A DNA stretch of 20,201 nt from a virus. The notes below the pieces were generated by a model that saw only the letters and a list, made by a program, of their open reading frames with translations, was not told where the DNA came from and made no database searches. Below, piece by piece: positions 11,857 through 19,525 of this stretch (positions are counted from its first letter, which is position 1; each line of letters starts with the position of its first letter). The stretch is from positions 1 to 20,201 of the IMG/VR virus record IMGVR_UViG_3300042486_000468. The stretch is one strand, 5' to 3'. Made by a program: the position numbers and the translations under genes.

Positions 11857-11864
11857 TATAAATA
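11857..11864 (+). promoter_or_regulatory. T4-type late promoter (TATAAATA)
   Basis: An exact TATAAATA lies in a short AT-rich gap, 56 bases before the gene at 11920. In T4-like phages this octamer is the -10 element used with the phage late sigma factor. It sits where accessory genes give way to structural and lysis genes. Confidence 0.6.
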
Positions 11865-11919
11865 ATGTAGTCGCTAATCATAATGAATTGCGAAATTACA
11901 AACTGAAATTGGAGAAAAT

Positions 11920-12291
11920 ATGGAACTTATCATCATTGCTATTATCGCTTTAGGAATTGCGGTATTTATTAGTTATACTTTTCTGAAAACACCCGATGAC
12001 GAAAAGACACATCCGTTGGATTCTGCCACAAATAAGTATACGGGAGAACCAGTTTCTACGTATGTAGAACCACCGCAACCGGTAGTTGAAGAAAAACCAA
12101 TTGTAGTTGACACAGTAGATGCTAAAATTGCACCTTCTGCCCCTGCAGAATCAGTAAAACAACCAACTACGCAAGAAAAACCAAGAAAAAAGTATTATAA
12201 GCCAAAAGCTAATACAAATGCGAATAAGCAATCTGGTAAAAAGCCGGCTCCGAATACAGGACAACCCAAAAAGCCTGCTATAAAAAAATAA
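11920..12291 (+). CDS. Membrane-anchored Pro/Lys-rich protein
   Basis: A 123-aa protein with one N-terminal membrane helix (residues 3-21, LIIIAIIALGIAVFISYTF), an acidic Pro-rich linker (residues 25-88) and a strongly basic C-terminus (KKYYKPKANTNANK and repeated KKPA). The layout, helix then extended spacer then basic tail, could span the periplasm as a spanin-like protein or link a membrane to nucleic acid or cell wall. No lipobox, no recognised family. GGAG precedes the ATG. First gene after the late promoter. Confidence 0.6.
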   Translation: MELIIIAIIALGIAVFISYTFLKTPDDEKTHPLDSATNKYTGEPVSTYVEPPQPVVEEKPIVVDTVDAKIAPSAPAESVKQPTTQEKPRKKYYKPKANTNANKQSGKKPAPNTGQPKKPAIKK

Positions 12292-12300
12292 GGCAAATAA

Positions 12301-13245
12301 ATGGCAACAAAATTAAAACAAAAACGATCTTTAGTAAAAACCCTATCGCAGATGGGGATAACTACTGCTAAAAATTTAGGAGGAATTGCTAATACCGAAA
12401 GTAGATCTAATGTAGATCTACTTATATCTATTCCTAACGGCGTTACTTCAATACTATCTAATGCCGATAAAACATCTGCGATTACCGGATTGTTGAACAT
12501 CGATCAATTCACTGCTACAGCTACTGGAAATGTAATACCTAACTTTTTTGGTACATTTAATAAATTAGGATCGATTTCTGTACTAACCTCGGGGAATAAC
12601 TACTCGGCATTATCGAATGTAGTAATAGAAAATCAAAGTTCAACCGGCGCTATTGCTAATTTAGTTATACACTATAAATTAAAAGAAATTTACGGGGATT
12701 TTGGTTTAGGTAATAATTACGGTCGTGCAAATGTTACCGTGTCTGGAGGAACGTTAGTTTCTGGAGGTAGACATGCAAACATTGCACCAATCATTGTTGC
12801 TAATTTGGTTGCAGGCTTTACTATTCTAGATAATGGAAATGGTTATCTCCAAGCTCCAAATATTATAGTCAATCGTTTAGACGGCAATGTTGGACAAAAT
12901 GCTGTGTTTGGTGCTAATTTAGGGTATGGTTATATTGATCGTATTATTCTTGTAAATGCCGGTACTGGTGGATATAGTTCATCTCCAAATATTACAATTA
13001 ATGCAAATAATAGTGTCGGCGCAAATGCAAATATTGTTGTTGGATCTAATGCGACTGCGATCGCTTTACTAGAATCATCCGATACTAATATTAAAACGAT
13101 ATCAATGCCAACTTATGCGAATCAAGCTAACGCAAACACAGCATTTACTTCAGTGAATAATTTTATACCTGGCGCAATGTTTTTTGATACATCAACCAAT
13201 AAGTTAATGGTATATAACGGAACTGTTTGGATAAGTATAAATTAA
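12301..13245 (+). CDS. Tail-fibre-like structural protein
   Basis: A 314-aa, Asn- and Gly-rich, cysteine-free protein. From about residue 95 it has beta-strand repeats of the type NxGxGYxxxPNIxI (for example LDNGNGYLQAPNIIV and GTGGYSSSPNITI). It ends in PGAMFFDTSTNKLMVYNGTVW, the C-terminal motif of many fibre and neck-appendage proteins of large phages. Residues 1-20 are basic, followed by about 70 residues of Ser/Thr/Asn-rich sequence. The likely role is a virion fibre or decoration, possibly host recognition. AAGG precedes the ATG. Confidence 0.75.
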   Translation: MATKLKQKRSLVKTLSQMGITTAKNLGGIANTESRSNVDLLISIPNGVTSILSNADKTSAITGLLNIDQFTATATGNVIPNFFGTFNKLGSISVLTSGNNYSALSNVVIENQSSTGAIANLVIHYKLKEIYGDFGLGNNYGRANVTVSGGTLVSGGRHANIAPIIVANLVAGFTILDNGNGYLQAPNIIVNRLDGNVGQNAVFGANLGYGYIDRIILVNAGTGGYSSSPNITINANNSVGANANIVVGSNATAIALLESSDTNIKTISMPTYANQANANTAFTSVNNFIPGAMFFDTSTNKLMVYNGTVWISIN

Positions 13246-13252
13246 TAAAATT

Positions 13253-13281
13253 TTGAGCATGCTCTTTGTTATAACTATAAT
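13253..13281 (+). promoter_or_regulatory. Probable sigma70-type promoter before holin
   Basis: TTGAGC (13253-13258), 17-bp spacer, TATAAT (13276-13281). One mismatch cluster in the -35, perfect -10. It points at the holin gene at 13302. Confidence 0.6.
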
Positions 13282-13301
13282 AATAACAACAAGGAGGTAG
13301 T

Positions 13302-13574
13302 ATGGTTAAATTTGATAAAGAATTTATGGAGAATAACTGGAAAGCTTGGATGGGTGTTACCTATATGTTAATTTGCTTATTTGATTTTATGGGTGCACCC
13401 GTTTTATGGAGTGCGATACAATTTTGGGAAAACGAAGCGGCAAATGATGCCTTTAGACAATGGGCACCATTAACACTGCAGGGTGGTGGATTTTTTCATA
13501 TGGCAATGGGTGCGGTTCTAGGTATTTCTGCTCTGAATAAAGATAAGAAAGAAGAATCGTCAGATAAAGATTAA
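13302..13574 (+). CDS. Holin
   Basis: A 90-aa membrane protein of the holin type found in T4-like marine phages and gene-transfer agents. Helix 1 is about residues 14-36 (AWMGVTYMLICLFDFMGAPVLW); an amphipathic middle leads to WAPLTLQGGGFFHMAMGAVLGISAL (about 54-78) and then a charged C-terminal tail (NKDKKEESSDKD). The LTLQGGG-FH-GAxLG signature is the main family clue. Holins open the inner membrane at a set time so that the lysin can reach the wall; no lysin gene is seen in this window. A near-perfect AAGGAGGT ribosome site suggests high expression. Confidence 0.8.
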   Translation: MVKFDKEFMENNWKAWMGVTYMLICLFDFMGAPVLWSAIQFWENEAANDAFRQWAPLTLQGGGFFHMAMGAVLGISALNKDKKEESSDKD

Positions 13575-13586
13575 TAACAAATAATT

Positions 13587-14303
13587 ATGTATTTTATATT
13601 TGATGTGGATGGTACTCTGACACCAAGCAGAGGCAAAATGGATCATGAATTTAAACTATGGTTTTTAAACTTCATTAAACAGAATCCGGTGGCGCTAGTC
13701 ACCGGATCTGATCTTCAAAAAACATTAGAACAATTAGGCGAAGATATAGTACATAGTGTTGAGTACTCCTTCAATTGTTCCGGCAATGCGATATATAAAC
13801 AAGGCAAATTAATTTACCAGTCTGCCTGGTCTTGCCCTAGTGATCTAAAAGAATACCTCGAAGAGGTATTATCAAATTCTAAGTATACATTTAGATATGG
13901 GAATCATTTAGAAAACCGAATAGGTATGCTAAATTTTTCTGTTGTGGGTAGGGGCGCAATTGGTGCACAACGAGATCATTACTACCATTGGGATTTACAG
14001 CATCAAGAGCGAGCAAGTATTTGCAAATATATTAATAGCACGTGGGATAATGTGCAAGCAGTCGTAGGCGGAGAAACTGGTATTGATATTTTTGAAAAGG
14101 GTTGCGATAAGTCACAGGTCCTAAAATATATTACAGATACGGATATCCATTTCTTTGGTGATAGGATGGATGTCGTAGGTAACGATTGGCCGTTAGGCAA
14201 AGTCATAATTGACAAAAAATTGGGAAGCATTTATAATATTAAAAATTGGGAAGACACTCAACGTAATTTAAAATTTATGGAAAGTGTTGGTATATTAAAC
14301 TGA
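13587..14303 (+). CDS. Phosphomannomutase, eukaryotic (HAD) type
   Basis: A 238-aa HAD-superfamily protein resembling the PMM1/PMM2 family, which interconverts mannose 6-phosphate and mannose 1-phosphate. Visible motifs are the DVDGTLT nucleophile loop (Asp6, Asp8), TGSD at 39-42, RIGMLNFSVVGRG (111-123; the family has RNGMLNxSPIGR), GGETGIDIFEKGCDK (161-175), FFGDRMDVVGND (189-200) and EDT near the end. Length matches the family. Bacteria normally use an unrelated phosphohexomutase, so a protein-type PMM in a phage is notable. No clear ribosome site. It precedes a small basic gene and a glycosyltransferase, suggesting supply of an activated mannose precursor. Confidence 0.88.
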   Translation: MYFIFDVDGTLTPSRGKMDHEFKLWFLNFIKQNPVALVTGSDLQKTLEQLGEDIVHSVEYSFNCSGNAIYKQGKLIYQSAWSCPSDLKEYLEEVLSNSKYTFRYGNHLENRIGMLNFSVVGRGAIGAQRDHYYHWDLQHQERASICKYINSTWDNVQAVVGGETGIDIFEKGCDKSQVLKYITDTDIHFFGDRMDVVGNDWPLGKVIIDKKLGSIYNIKNWEDTQRNLKFMESVGILN

Positions 14304-14313
14304 GGAGAAATTA

Positions 14314-14487
14314 ATGTCTACAAAAAAAGGTACTGCCGCAAGAGATCCAAACAAAACTAAAACAGGTAAACCTAAACTACATTCTAAAACAATGGTAGAT
14401 CTTGAACAGATGCTTGTTGCTGCAAGACCTAAGCATGTGAACACTATCAATAAAGCTATTGTGAGAAAAGCTGGGCGAGGACGATAA
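14314..14487 (+). CDS. Small very basic protein (57 aa)
   Basis: The start is preceded by TGAGGAG. The 57-aa product (MSTKKGTAARDPNKTKTGKP... ending VRKAGRGR) is Lys/Arg-rich with a helical middle. It could bind nucleic acid or a scaffold; no family recognised. The stop overlaps the next start as TAATG, tying it to the glycosyltransferase gene. Confidence 0.65.
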   Translation: MSTKKGTAARDPNKTKTGKPKLHSKTMVDLEQMLVAARPKHVNTINKAIVRKAGRGR

Positions 14488-15587
14488 TGTCGGTATTTTA
14501 TAATATGCCGGCGAATACTTCTATGCCCGCTTTGCCCGAACTAATAGGTAGAGCGAATGCAGCAGCCAATCAAATTGCTCAACATATCGCATCATCTAGC
14601 GCAATCTCGCAAAATGATGATATTTACAATATGATTGTTACTAAAAATATTCGTAATCGCCAATTAAAAGAAACAATTAAAGCAAACTACAGTAAACAGA
14701 TTTATATTACTGATCATATTTTTCATGCAGTGACGCATAAACCAATTAATTCAAAAATTAATTTTTTCAATATGCAAACGGCGCCAGATAGTTTTGAAAA
14801 CTCCATTATTATTTTAAGTAATAATAATGTTATGGTTGATAATACGTTAGATAAATTTATTGCACTATATTTAAATTCACCAACGTCAATATTTGTAATT
14901 TGGGATTTTGACAATCATCATTGGTTTGCATTATCTGGTGTACTTGCAGCATGTTGCGATCTTTACGTACCAACCCATAGCGATAATTTAGAAATATTAT
15001 CCAGATATAATAATGTGATGGCCGGCCCTGTTTCCTCAGGTACAATTCAATGGTCTAAGGATTTTCTGAAAGAAAATAAAAACATTATTGTAAAAACCAA
15101 AAGATCAGATGCGCCATTGGGTACACATATAGAATATCCGCAATTTCCTCTAAGGCAAAAGAATTTAAAAATATTAAATCAACATTTAACAAGTGTTAAA
15201 CTTGTAGATGGCTCTTACCACGGACGGGATATTCTAGAAAGATTTACAGAATGGTGTTCGCATAAATCTCATTGGATTGTGCCTGTATTAAATGATGCCC
15301 CTATTAGAATATATGATGCATTAATTACTGGCGGTATTCCCATTATCCCTAGATCAGTAAAATATCATAAAAATATTATAGATTTGTGGGATCATGTATT
15401 ATTTTACGATTATTATGATATTCAAAATCCACAAGAAATAACCAAACGAGCAAATGATTTGTTTGATAGTCGAGGACCCAAAGGAGTGCTTGACAGACAC
15501 GAAGTTTCCTGTTATAATAATCATGTAGACAATCGTGTAGAGACAATCTTGGAGGCAGTTAAAAATGAATTCGAAATCGACATTTGA
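14487..15587 (+). CDS. Glycosyltransferase-like protein
   Basis: A 366-aa protein. The C-terminal half carries the nucleotide-sugar-binding pattern of GT-B and exostosin-type glycosyltransferases: residues 270-290 read DAPIRIYDALITGGIPIIPRS, followed by a helix and DHVLFYDYYD (about 303-312). The N-terminal half has Rossmann-like strands (IIILSNNNVMV, SIFVIWDFDNHHWFALSG). The acceptor could be LPS, virion protein or modified DNA; the sequence does not decide. The neighbouring phosphomannomutase suggests mannose or a derivative as donor. AGCTGGGCGAGG lies upstream of the ATG. It overlaps the next gene by 23 bases. Confidence 0.7.
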   Translation: MSVFYNMPANTSMPALPELIGRANAAANQIAQHIASSSAISQNDDIYNMIVTKNIRNRQLKETIKANYSKQIYITDHIFHAVTHKPINSKINFFNMQTAPDSFENSIIILSNNNVMVDNTLDKFIALYLNSPTSIFVIWDFDNHHWFALSGVLAACCDLYVPTHSDNLEILSRYNNVMAGPVSSGTIQWSKDFLKENKNIIVKTKRSDAPLGTHIEYPQFPLRQKNLKILNQHLTSVKLVDGSYHGRDILERFTEWCSHKSHWIVPVLNDAPIRIYDALITGGIPIIPRSVKYHKNIIDLWDHVLFYDYYDIQNPQEITKRANDLFDSRGPKGVLDRHEVSCYNNHVDNRVETILEAVKNEFEIDI

Positions 15588-15885
15588 GCACCCGTACGAA
15601 TGGTATGCTAAAGCAGAAGAAAAGGAACAACAACTATTCCGTGAATGGATTAAGAATGTGTTAACTCTTTCTATAGTTAACTTGACTTTTAAGAAGAAAG
15701 ATGATACTATTAGGGAAATGAAATGTACTCTAATCGAAAACAAAATTCCTACTTATGAAAAGAAGACATCCCGAATTCGCAAAGAAAACGAGTCGGTGTT
15801 GTCTGTATTCGATTTAGAAAAGAAAGAATGGCGCTCTTTTAGATTCGACGCAATTACCGATATTAAATTTTCTATAGGAATGTAA
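15565..15885 (+). CDS. SH3-like beta-barrel protein (DUF2693-type)
   Basis: A 106-aa protein with LTFKKKDDTIREMKCTLIENKIPTYEK followed by VLSVFDLEKKEWRSFRFDAITDIKF. This VTFxKKDGTxRxMxCTL ... VxDLExxxWRSFRxDxI pattern is the small beta-barrel protein found in many T4-like cyanophages and other phages. It probably binds nucleic acid or protein; its function is not established. GGAGG precedes the ATG inside the end of the glycosyltransferase gene. Confidence 0.75.
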   Translation: MNSKSTFEHPYEWYAKAEEKEQQLFREWIKNVLTLSIVNLTFKKKDDTIREMKCTLIENKIPTYEKKTSRIRKENESVLSVFDLEKKEWRSFRFDAITDIKFSIGM

Positions 15886-17022
15886 ATGGCTACCAGAAAA
15901 AATACTACTAATACTATTGCATCAAAAGCTGCTGCCAGTATGCTTACCGGAGCAGAGCCCGCGTATGGTAAATTGGAAGGGGAGTCTGCATCGTATAAGG
16001 AAGAAATTCAAGTAGTATTTAATTGGTACAGTGCAGAAAAGAAACGTAGTGATGCTTATAAGTATTATTTGGACTATGTTAAGAAGTTTAGAAATAAAGA
16101 CTATAAGCTATTTCAAAAAGTAGATGAGGGTAGTATCACTACCACCTTAGGATGGATTGCTCGTATTATCATTCGAGGTGGTAGTGTATCCAACGATCAT
16201 ACTAAACGGCTTGAAGATAATATTACACAATTGCTAAGTAAGTTTACTGAAGAAAAAAAGATTCAACCGGAAGTAACAAAACAATCGATTGTACCCAGTA
16301 TCAATATTCAAGAAGCTACTAAATTAAAAGCAAAAGAATATATCGGTGATTTGGAAGGGTCAATCGATGAATATATTTTTGACGATAAAGACTTCTCACT
16401 TTATGCAGATTTAAAGGGTAAGCAAATCCCTGCGCCTTACGTACCAGATGTTAAAGTATGGGCGGAATCTAAGTTATCGGAATATTCATCTGTAGCTGAC
16501 GGCGAGGATTCTCAATTGATTGAAGGCTATTCCAATATCAATAAGAGAAAATTAAAAAACATAGTTAAGCTGTTTGAAACTTTCATTGAAGATTGCGATA
16601 AGTATGGTCAATTTAAAAAAGCCAATCGCAAAGTTCAAGCAGTTAGAGAAAAACCTCCAGCAATACAAGTTAAATCGGTAAAATATAAAATGAAGGATGA
16701 AGAACTTAAACTTGAATCAGAACGTCCTATTGATATTATTGGTGCAGCTCAAGTATGGTTGTTTAATACTAAAACAAGAAAGCTTGCAGTATATACTTCC
16801 GAATCTACAAAAGGTATGACAGTAAAAGGATCCACATTACAAAATTGGACTCCGGAAAAATCTAAGCAAAAAACATTGCGTAAACCCGACGAACAACTTA
16901 AAGACTTATTGGCATCGGGCAAAGTAAAACTTAGAACATTTATTGATAGTATTAAATCCAAAGAACAAGAAGTAAATGGTAGGATAAATATAGAAACAAT
17001 AATTCTAAAAGTGGTGAGGTAA
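15886..17022 (+). CDS. Conserved T4-like phage protein (378 aa)
   Basis: A large basic protein. Residues 1-25 are Ala/Thr-rich; residues 40-85 are helical (FNWYSAEKKRSDAYKYYLDYV). The C-terminal 110 residues carry the best signature: KYKMKDEELKLESERPIDIIGAAQVWLFNTKTRKLAVY, then GSTLQNW, then KVKLRTFIDSIKSKEQEVNGRIN ending LKVVR. I have seen this C-terminal pattern in T4-like marine phage proteins of unknown role. No catalytic motif is visible. It abuts the preceding gene and is followed after 3 bases by the next. A virion or morphogenesis role is a guess. Confidence 0.7.
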   Translation: MATRKNTTNTIASKAAASMLTGAEPAYGKLEGESASYKEEIQVVFNWYSAEKKRSDAYKYYLDYVKKFRNKDYKLFQKVDEGSITTTLGWIARIIIRGGSVSNDHTKRLEDNITQLLSKFTEEKKIQPEVTKQSIVPSINIQEATKLKAKEYIGDLEGSIDEYIFDDKDFSLYADLKGKQIPAPYVPDVKVWAESKLSEYSSVADGEDSQLIEGYSNINKRKLKNIVKLFETFIEDCDKYGQFKKANRKVQAVREKPPAIQVKSVKYKMKDEELKLESERPIDIIGAAQVWLFNTKTRKLAVYTSESTKGMTVKGSTLQNWTPEKSKQKTLRKPDEQLKDLLASGKVKLRTFIDSIKSKEQEVNGRINIETIILKVVR

Positions 17023-17025
17023 TAG

Positions 17026-17955
17026 ATGTCAGTTTTAAAGTTAACCTATTGTCAATTAATTAAAATTGTTTTATCCCAAATAGGTGGCAACCCACTTCAG
17101 CAAGTATATTCTCAGCTGAGCCAGGGTATGCCTATGATAAGTGCACGATCCGGTTTGCTTCCCACTGGATTGACTGAGGTAAAAGATTTAATTGATAAGG
17201 TTACAAATACAATTAATGATGCACAACGAGCCGTAAATGATTATTCCGATATATTGGAAAGATTGGGTAATCAATTATATATTAATCCTTTGGGTACCGC
17301 ACTATCGGGCACGACAAGTGTAATGCAAACAAGATTAGATGCGGTTGATGCTAGATTAGGATTTATCGGATTAGGTACTGAAGAAAGAATTTCTTTGCTT
17401 GAGGAGAAAACTGCATTAACTGAAGGCATAAGTTCATTCACAAAATATAAAGATTATACTGATAGATTATCCGGCATAGGCCCACAATCGGGAGCATCTA
17501 CTGCAGGAGGATGTTCTTTACAGGATCTACTAGGTTCAGGCTGCGCACCAAATCAAGATGTGCCAGATATTGATTTGCAAAATTTAATAGATTCTCTTAA
17601 GAATGGAGATCTTATCGCTGCACTTAAATTAAAAATTGAGAATGCAGTAGGGTATACATCATATCAAACAGCATTGGCATCGTTTCAGGCAGAAGTTACA
17701 AATTTTAATTTTACATTTTCAAATCTAATCAATAGAGCAGCTATACGAAATGCGGTTACTTCGCAGATAACACAGATCGTGTTTAATTTATTGTCCGGAT
17801 GCGGTAATCAAGTTTTTAATCTAACACTAAATCCAGATGTTAGAAATACATTAACACCATATGTATCAGATTTAGATAAACAGAGATCGGGTGAAGTATA
17901 TTACGATTCGTTTGGAAATGAAATTGCAGTTAAGGATACCGATTTTACCGTTTAG
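17026..17955 (+). CDS. Probable virion structural protein (309 aa)
   Basis: A 309-aa, slightly acidic protein with helical/coiled-coil-prone regions (residues 48-85 and 99-130), a Gly/Cys-containing linker (STAGGCSLQDLLGSGC, about 161-176) and Asn/Phe/Thr-rich C-terminal part ending EIAVKDTDFTV. The composition fits a phage tail or baseplate component, but I recognise no specific family. The N-terminus (MSVLKLTYCQLIKIVLSQIGG) is hydrophobic yet lacks a cleavage site. Its place between a conserved T4-like protein and RNase H supports a core phage gene. Confidence 0.6.
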   Translation: MSVLKLTYCQLIKIVLSQIGGNPLQQVYSQLSQGMPMISARSGLLPTGLTEVKDLIDKVTNTINDAQRAVNDYSDILERLGNQLYINPLGTALSGTTSVMQTRLDAVDARLGFIGLGTEERISLLEEKTALTEGISSFTKYKDYTDRLSGIGPQSGASTAGGCSLQDLLGSGCAPNQDVPDIDLQNLIDSLKNGDLIAALKLKIENAVGYTSYQTALASFQAEVTNFNFTFSNLINRAAIRNAVTSQITQIVFNLLSGCGNQVFNLTLNPDVRNTLTPYVSDLDKQRSGEVYYDSFGNEIAVKDTDFTV

Positions 17956-17966
17956 GAAATTATATT

Positions 17967-18848
17967 ATGATAGTTATAGATTTTAATCAAACCGCCATTT
18001 CTAATTTGATGGCGGAAGTAGGTGGTCGAAAAGATATTGACATTGATGTACCGTTACTTCGACATATGATTTTAAATTCGATCAGAGGATATAATCAAAA
18101 GTTCGGAGCAAAATATGGTGAAATGGTTATCGCCTGCGACAATCGAAACTATTGGCGTAGACAAGAGTTCCAATATTATAAAGCCGGCAGAAAAAAAGCT
18201 AGAGAAGAATCTGGTCTAGATTGGAAATTAATTTTCGAAGCGTTAACTATGATTCGGGAAGAACTGCATACATATTTTCCATATAAAGTTATTGACATTG
18301 ACGGGGCGGAAGCGGATGATGTCATTGCGGTACTTGCAGAGTGGTCACAATCAAATGACATGGAGACTTTATTATTCAGAGAACCAAAACCATTTTTGAT
18401 TCTTTCAGGTGATCACGATTTTATTCAATTACAAAAATGGAAAAACATTCATCAATATTCTCCAATTCAAAAGAAATTTATTAAACCGGATATAAGCCCT
18501 GAACAATATATTTTTGAGCATATCATAAAAGGTGATAAGGGTGACGGTATTCCTAATGTACTGTCTGCAGATGATAGTATTGTAACCGGTACTAGACAAA
18601 AGTCTATTATGCAAAAGAAAATGGATATTTGGTATAAAGATAAAGATCAAATGCCGCAGGATATAGAATTTGCAAAGAATTATGAACGCAATAAGATGTT
18701 AGTTAGTTTTGAGCACATCCCAGCACCGGTAAAAGAAAACATTATAAATAGTTATGTTGGTCAGCCGAATAAAGATAAAAGCAAACTATTAAATTTTTTC
18801 ATTCAAAACAAAATGAAAAACATGATGGAATTAATCGAGGAATTTTAA
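17967..18848 (+). CDS. rnh: T4-type RNase H (5'-3' exo/flap nuclease)
   Basis: A 293-aa protein of the T4 RNase H/FEN family (T4 protein: 305 aa). It removes RNA primers and short DNA from lagging-strand fragments at the fork. Metal-site motifs are in order: VIDFNQT (Asp5), IACDNRNYWRR (Asp58), FQYYKAGRKKAREESGLDW (68-86), DGAEADDVIA (Glu115, Asp117, Asp118), LSGDHDFIQL (Asp149, Asp151) and KGDKGDGIPNV (Asp190, Asp193). AGGAAAT sits before the ATG. The next gene starts at the base after its stop and has its ribosome site inside the end of this gene. Confidence 0.95.
   Translation: MIVIDFNQTAISNLMAEVGGRKDIDIDVPLLRHMILNSIRGYNQKFGAKYGEMVIACDNRNYWRRQEFQYYKAGRKKAREESGLDWKLIFEALTMIREELHTYFPYKVIDIDGAEADDVIAVLAEWSQSNDMETLLFREPKPFLILSGDHDFIQLQKWKNIHQYSPIQKKFIKPDISPEQYIFEHIIKGDKGDGIPNVLSADDSIVTGTRQKSIMQKKMDIWYKDKDQMPQDIEFAKNYERNKMLVSFEHIPAPVKENIINSYVGQPNKDKSKLLNFFIQNKMKNMMELIEEF
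18743..18750 (+). promoter_or_regulatory. Possible T4-type late promoter
   Basis: A second exact TATAAATA, inside the 3' end of the RNase H gene and 98 bases before the start of the next gene. It could be chance in AT-rich coding DNA or a late promoter for the gene at 18849. Confidence 0.3.
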
Positions 18849-19352
18849 ATGAAAACAACCGTACCCCAGGTGTTTGAAGAAGTAGAAAAATCAGTTACAC
18901 GAGAAACAAAAATTAAAGTGTTGCGAGCATATGATGCAATGGTTGTGAGAGGAATTCTTCGAATCAATTTTGATCCTATGATTAAAATGGATTTGCCCGA
19001 AGGCGAACCGCCATTTAAGAAAGATACATCAATTCCGGCAGGATATTCTGAGACAAATTTGTTTTCAGAATTTCGTCGCTTTTATATTTGGCTAAATCGC
19101 GATGTCAATCTTTCTAAACAACGAAAAGAACAACTATTTATTCAACTATTGGAAGGCATCCATTGGTCAGAGGCTGAAGCAGTTTGTTTAGCAAAAGATA
19201 AAAAGCTACAAACTAAATACAAATCAATTACTGAAGATTTGGTTAGAGAAGCATATCCTGAGCTTTTACCTGTACGAGAAGCTGTAGCAGAACCAGTTAT
19301 TAAGGTAAAGGCTGCTCCGTCAAAAAAGAAGGTTTCTTTGAACGCTTCCTGA
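18849..19352 (+). CDS. DUF6433-like conserved phage protein (167 aa)
   Basis: A 167-aa protein resembling the DUF6433 family of T4-like cyanophages and marine phages. Conserved stretches are LRINFDPMIKMDLPEGEPPFKK (37-58), GYSETNLFSEFRRFYIWL (64-81), LSKQRKEQLFIQLLEGIHW (87-105) and EAEAVCLAKDKKLQTKYKSIT (107-127). GAGGAA precedes the ATG within rnh. The zero-frame C-terminus after residue 160 (KVSLNAS) is not family-like. A slippery sequence at codons 158-160 offers a -1 extension described separately. Function unknown; the position beside rnh suggests replication or late-transcription context. Confidence 0.82.
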   Translation: MKTTVPQVFEEVEKSVTRETKIKVLRAYDAMVVRGILRINFDPMIKMDLPEGEPPFKKDTSIPAGYSETNLFSEFRRFYIWLNRDVNLSKQRKEQLFIQLLEGIHWSEAEAVCLAKDKKLQTKYKSITEDLVREAYPELLPVREAVAEPVIKVKAAPSKKKVSLNAS

Positions 19353-19372
19353 CCTGGTTCAAAGAAGAACCT
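19322..19372 (+). promoter_or_regulatory. Candidate programmed -1 frameshift signal
   Basis: The heptamer A AAA AAG (19322-19328) lies in the correct phase of the 18849 frame. AAAGG (19307-19311) is 10 nt upstream, as an internal Shine-Dalgarno-like stimulator. Downstream, TTCTTTGAAC (19334-19343) pairs perfectly with GTTCAAAGAA (19357-19366) around a 13-nt loop. AGGT (19330-19333) pairs with ACCT (19369-19372) across a 2-nt bulge. The spacer to the main stem is 5 nt. The arrangement copies that of the bacterial dnaX frameshift site. Confidence 0.7.
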
Positions 19373-19483
19373 ATACCGGAACCAACTGAAAAATGGTCAG
19401 ACGTAGGAACGATGCCTCCAGATCCCCAATATGATGCAAGAGATTTTAACATAAAGCAATACAGAGCATTTGACAAATATTGA
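19328..19483 (+). CDS. -1 frame extension of the DUF6433-like protein
   Basis: After a -1 shift at 19322-19328 translation continues for 51 codons: EGFFERFLTWFKEEPIPEP, then TEKWSDVGTMPPDPQYDARD, ending YRAFDKY. Joined to residues 1-160 this gives a 211-aa protein. The -1 frame has a TAA stop (19300-19302) shortly before the slip site. It has no ATG before 19409, so it is not an independent gene. Composition (aromatic, Pro, Asp, Lys) is protein-like. The alternative is a single-base error in the A6 tract, in which case the 211-aa form would be the only product. Confidence 0.65.
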   Translation, partial: EGFFERFLTWFKEEPIPEPTEKWSDVGTMPPDPQYDARDFNIKQYRAFDKY

Positions 19484-19498
19484 AAAAGATGTTATAAT
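19470..19498 (+). promoter_or_regulatory. Consensus sigma70 promoter
   Basis: TTGACA (19470-19475), 17-bp spacer, TATAAT (19493-19498), a perfect match. It overlaps the end of the -1 frame extension and drives the gene at 19526 and the nucleotidyltransferase. The leader to the ATG is about 20 nt. Confidence 0.85.
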
Positions 19499-19525
19499 AT
19501 AATTTTACTTGATAATGGAAATGTT

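Noticed and set aside
15565-15587. Overlap of 23 bases between glycosyltransferase and SH3-like gene as a frameshift fusion
   Set aside because: The downstream gene has its own GGAGG and ATG, and the upstream frame ends normally; no slippery heptamer is present.
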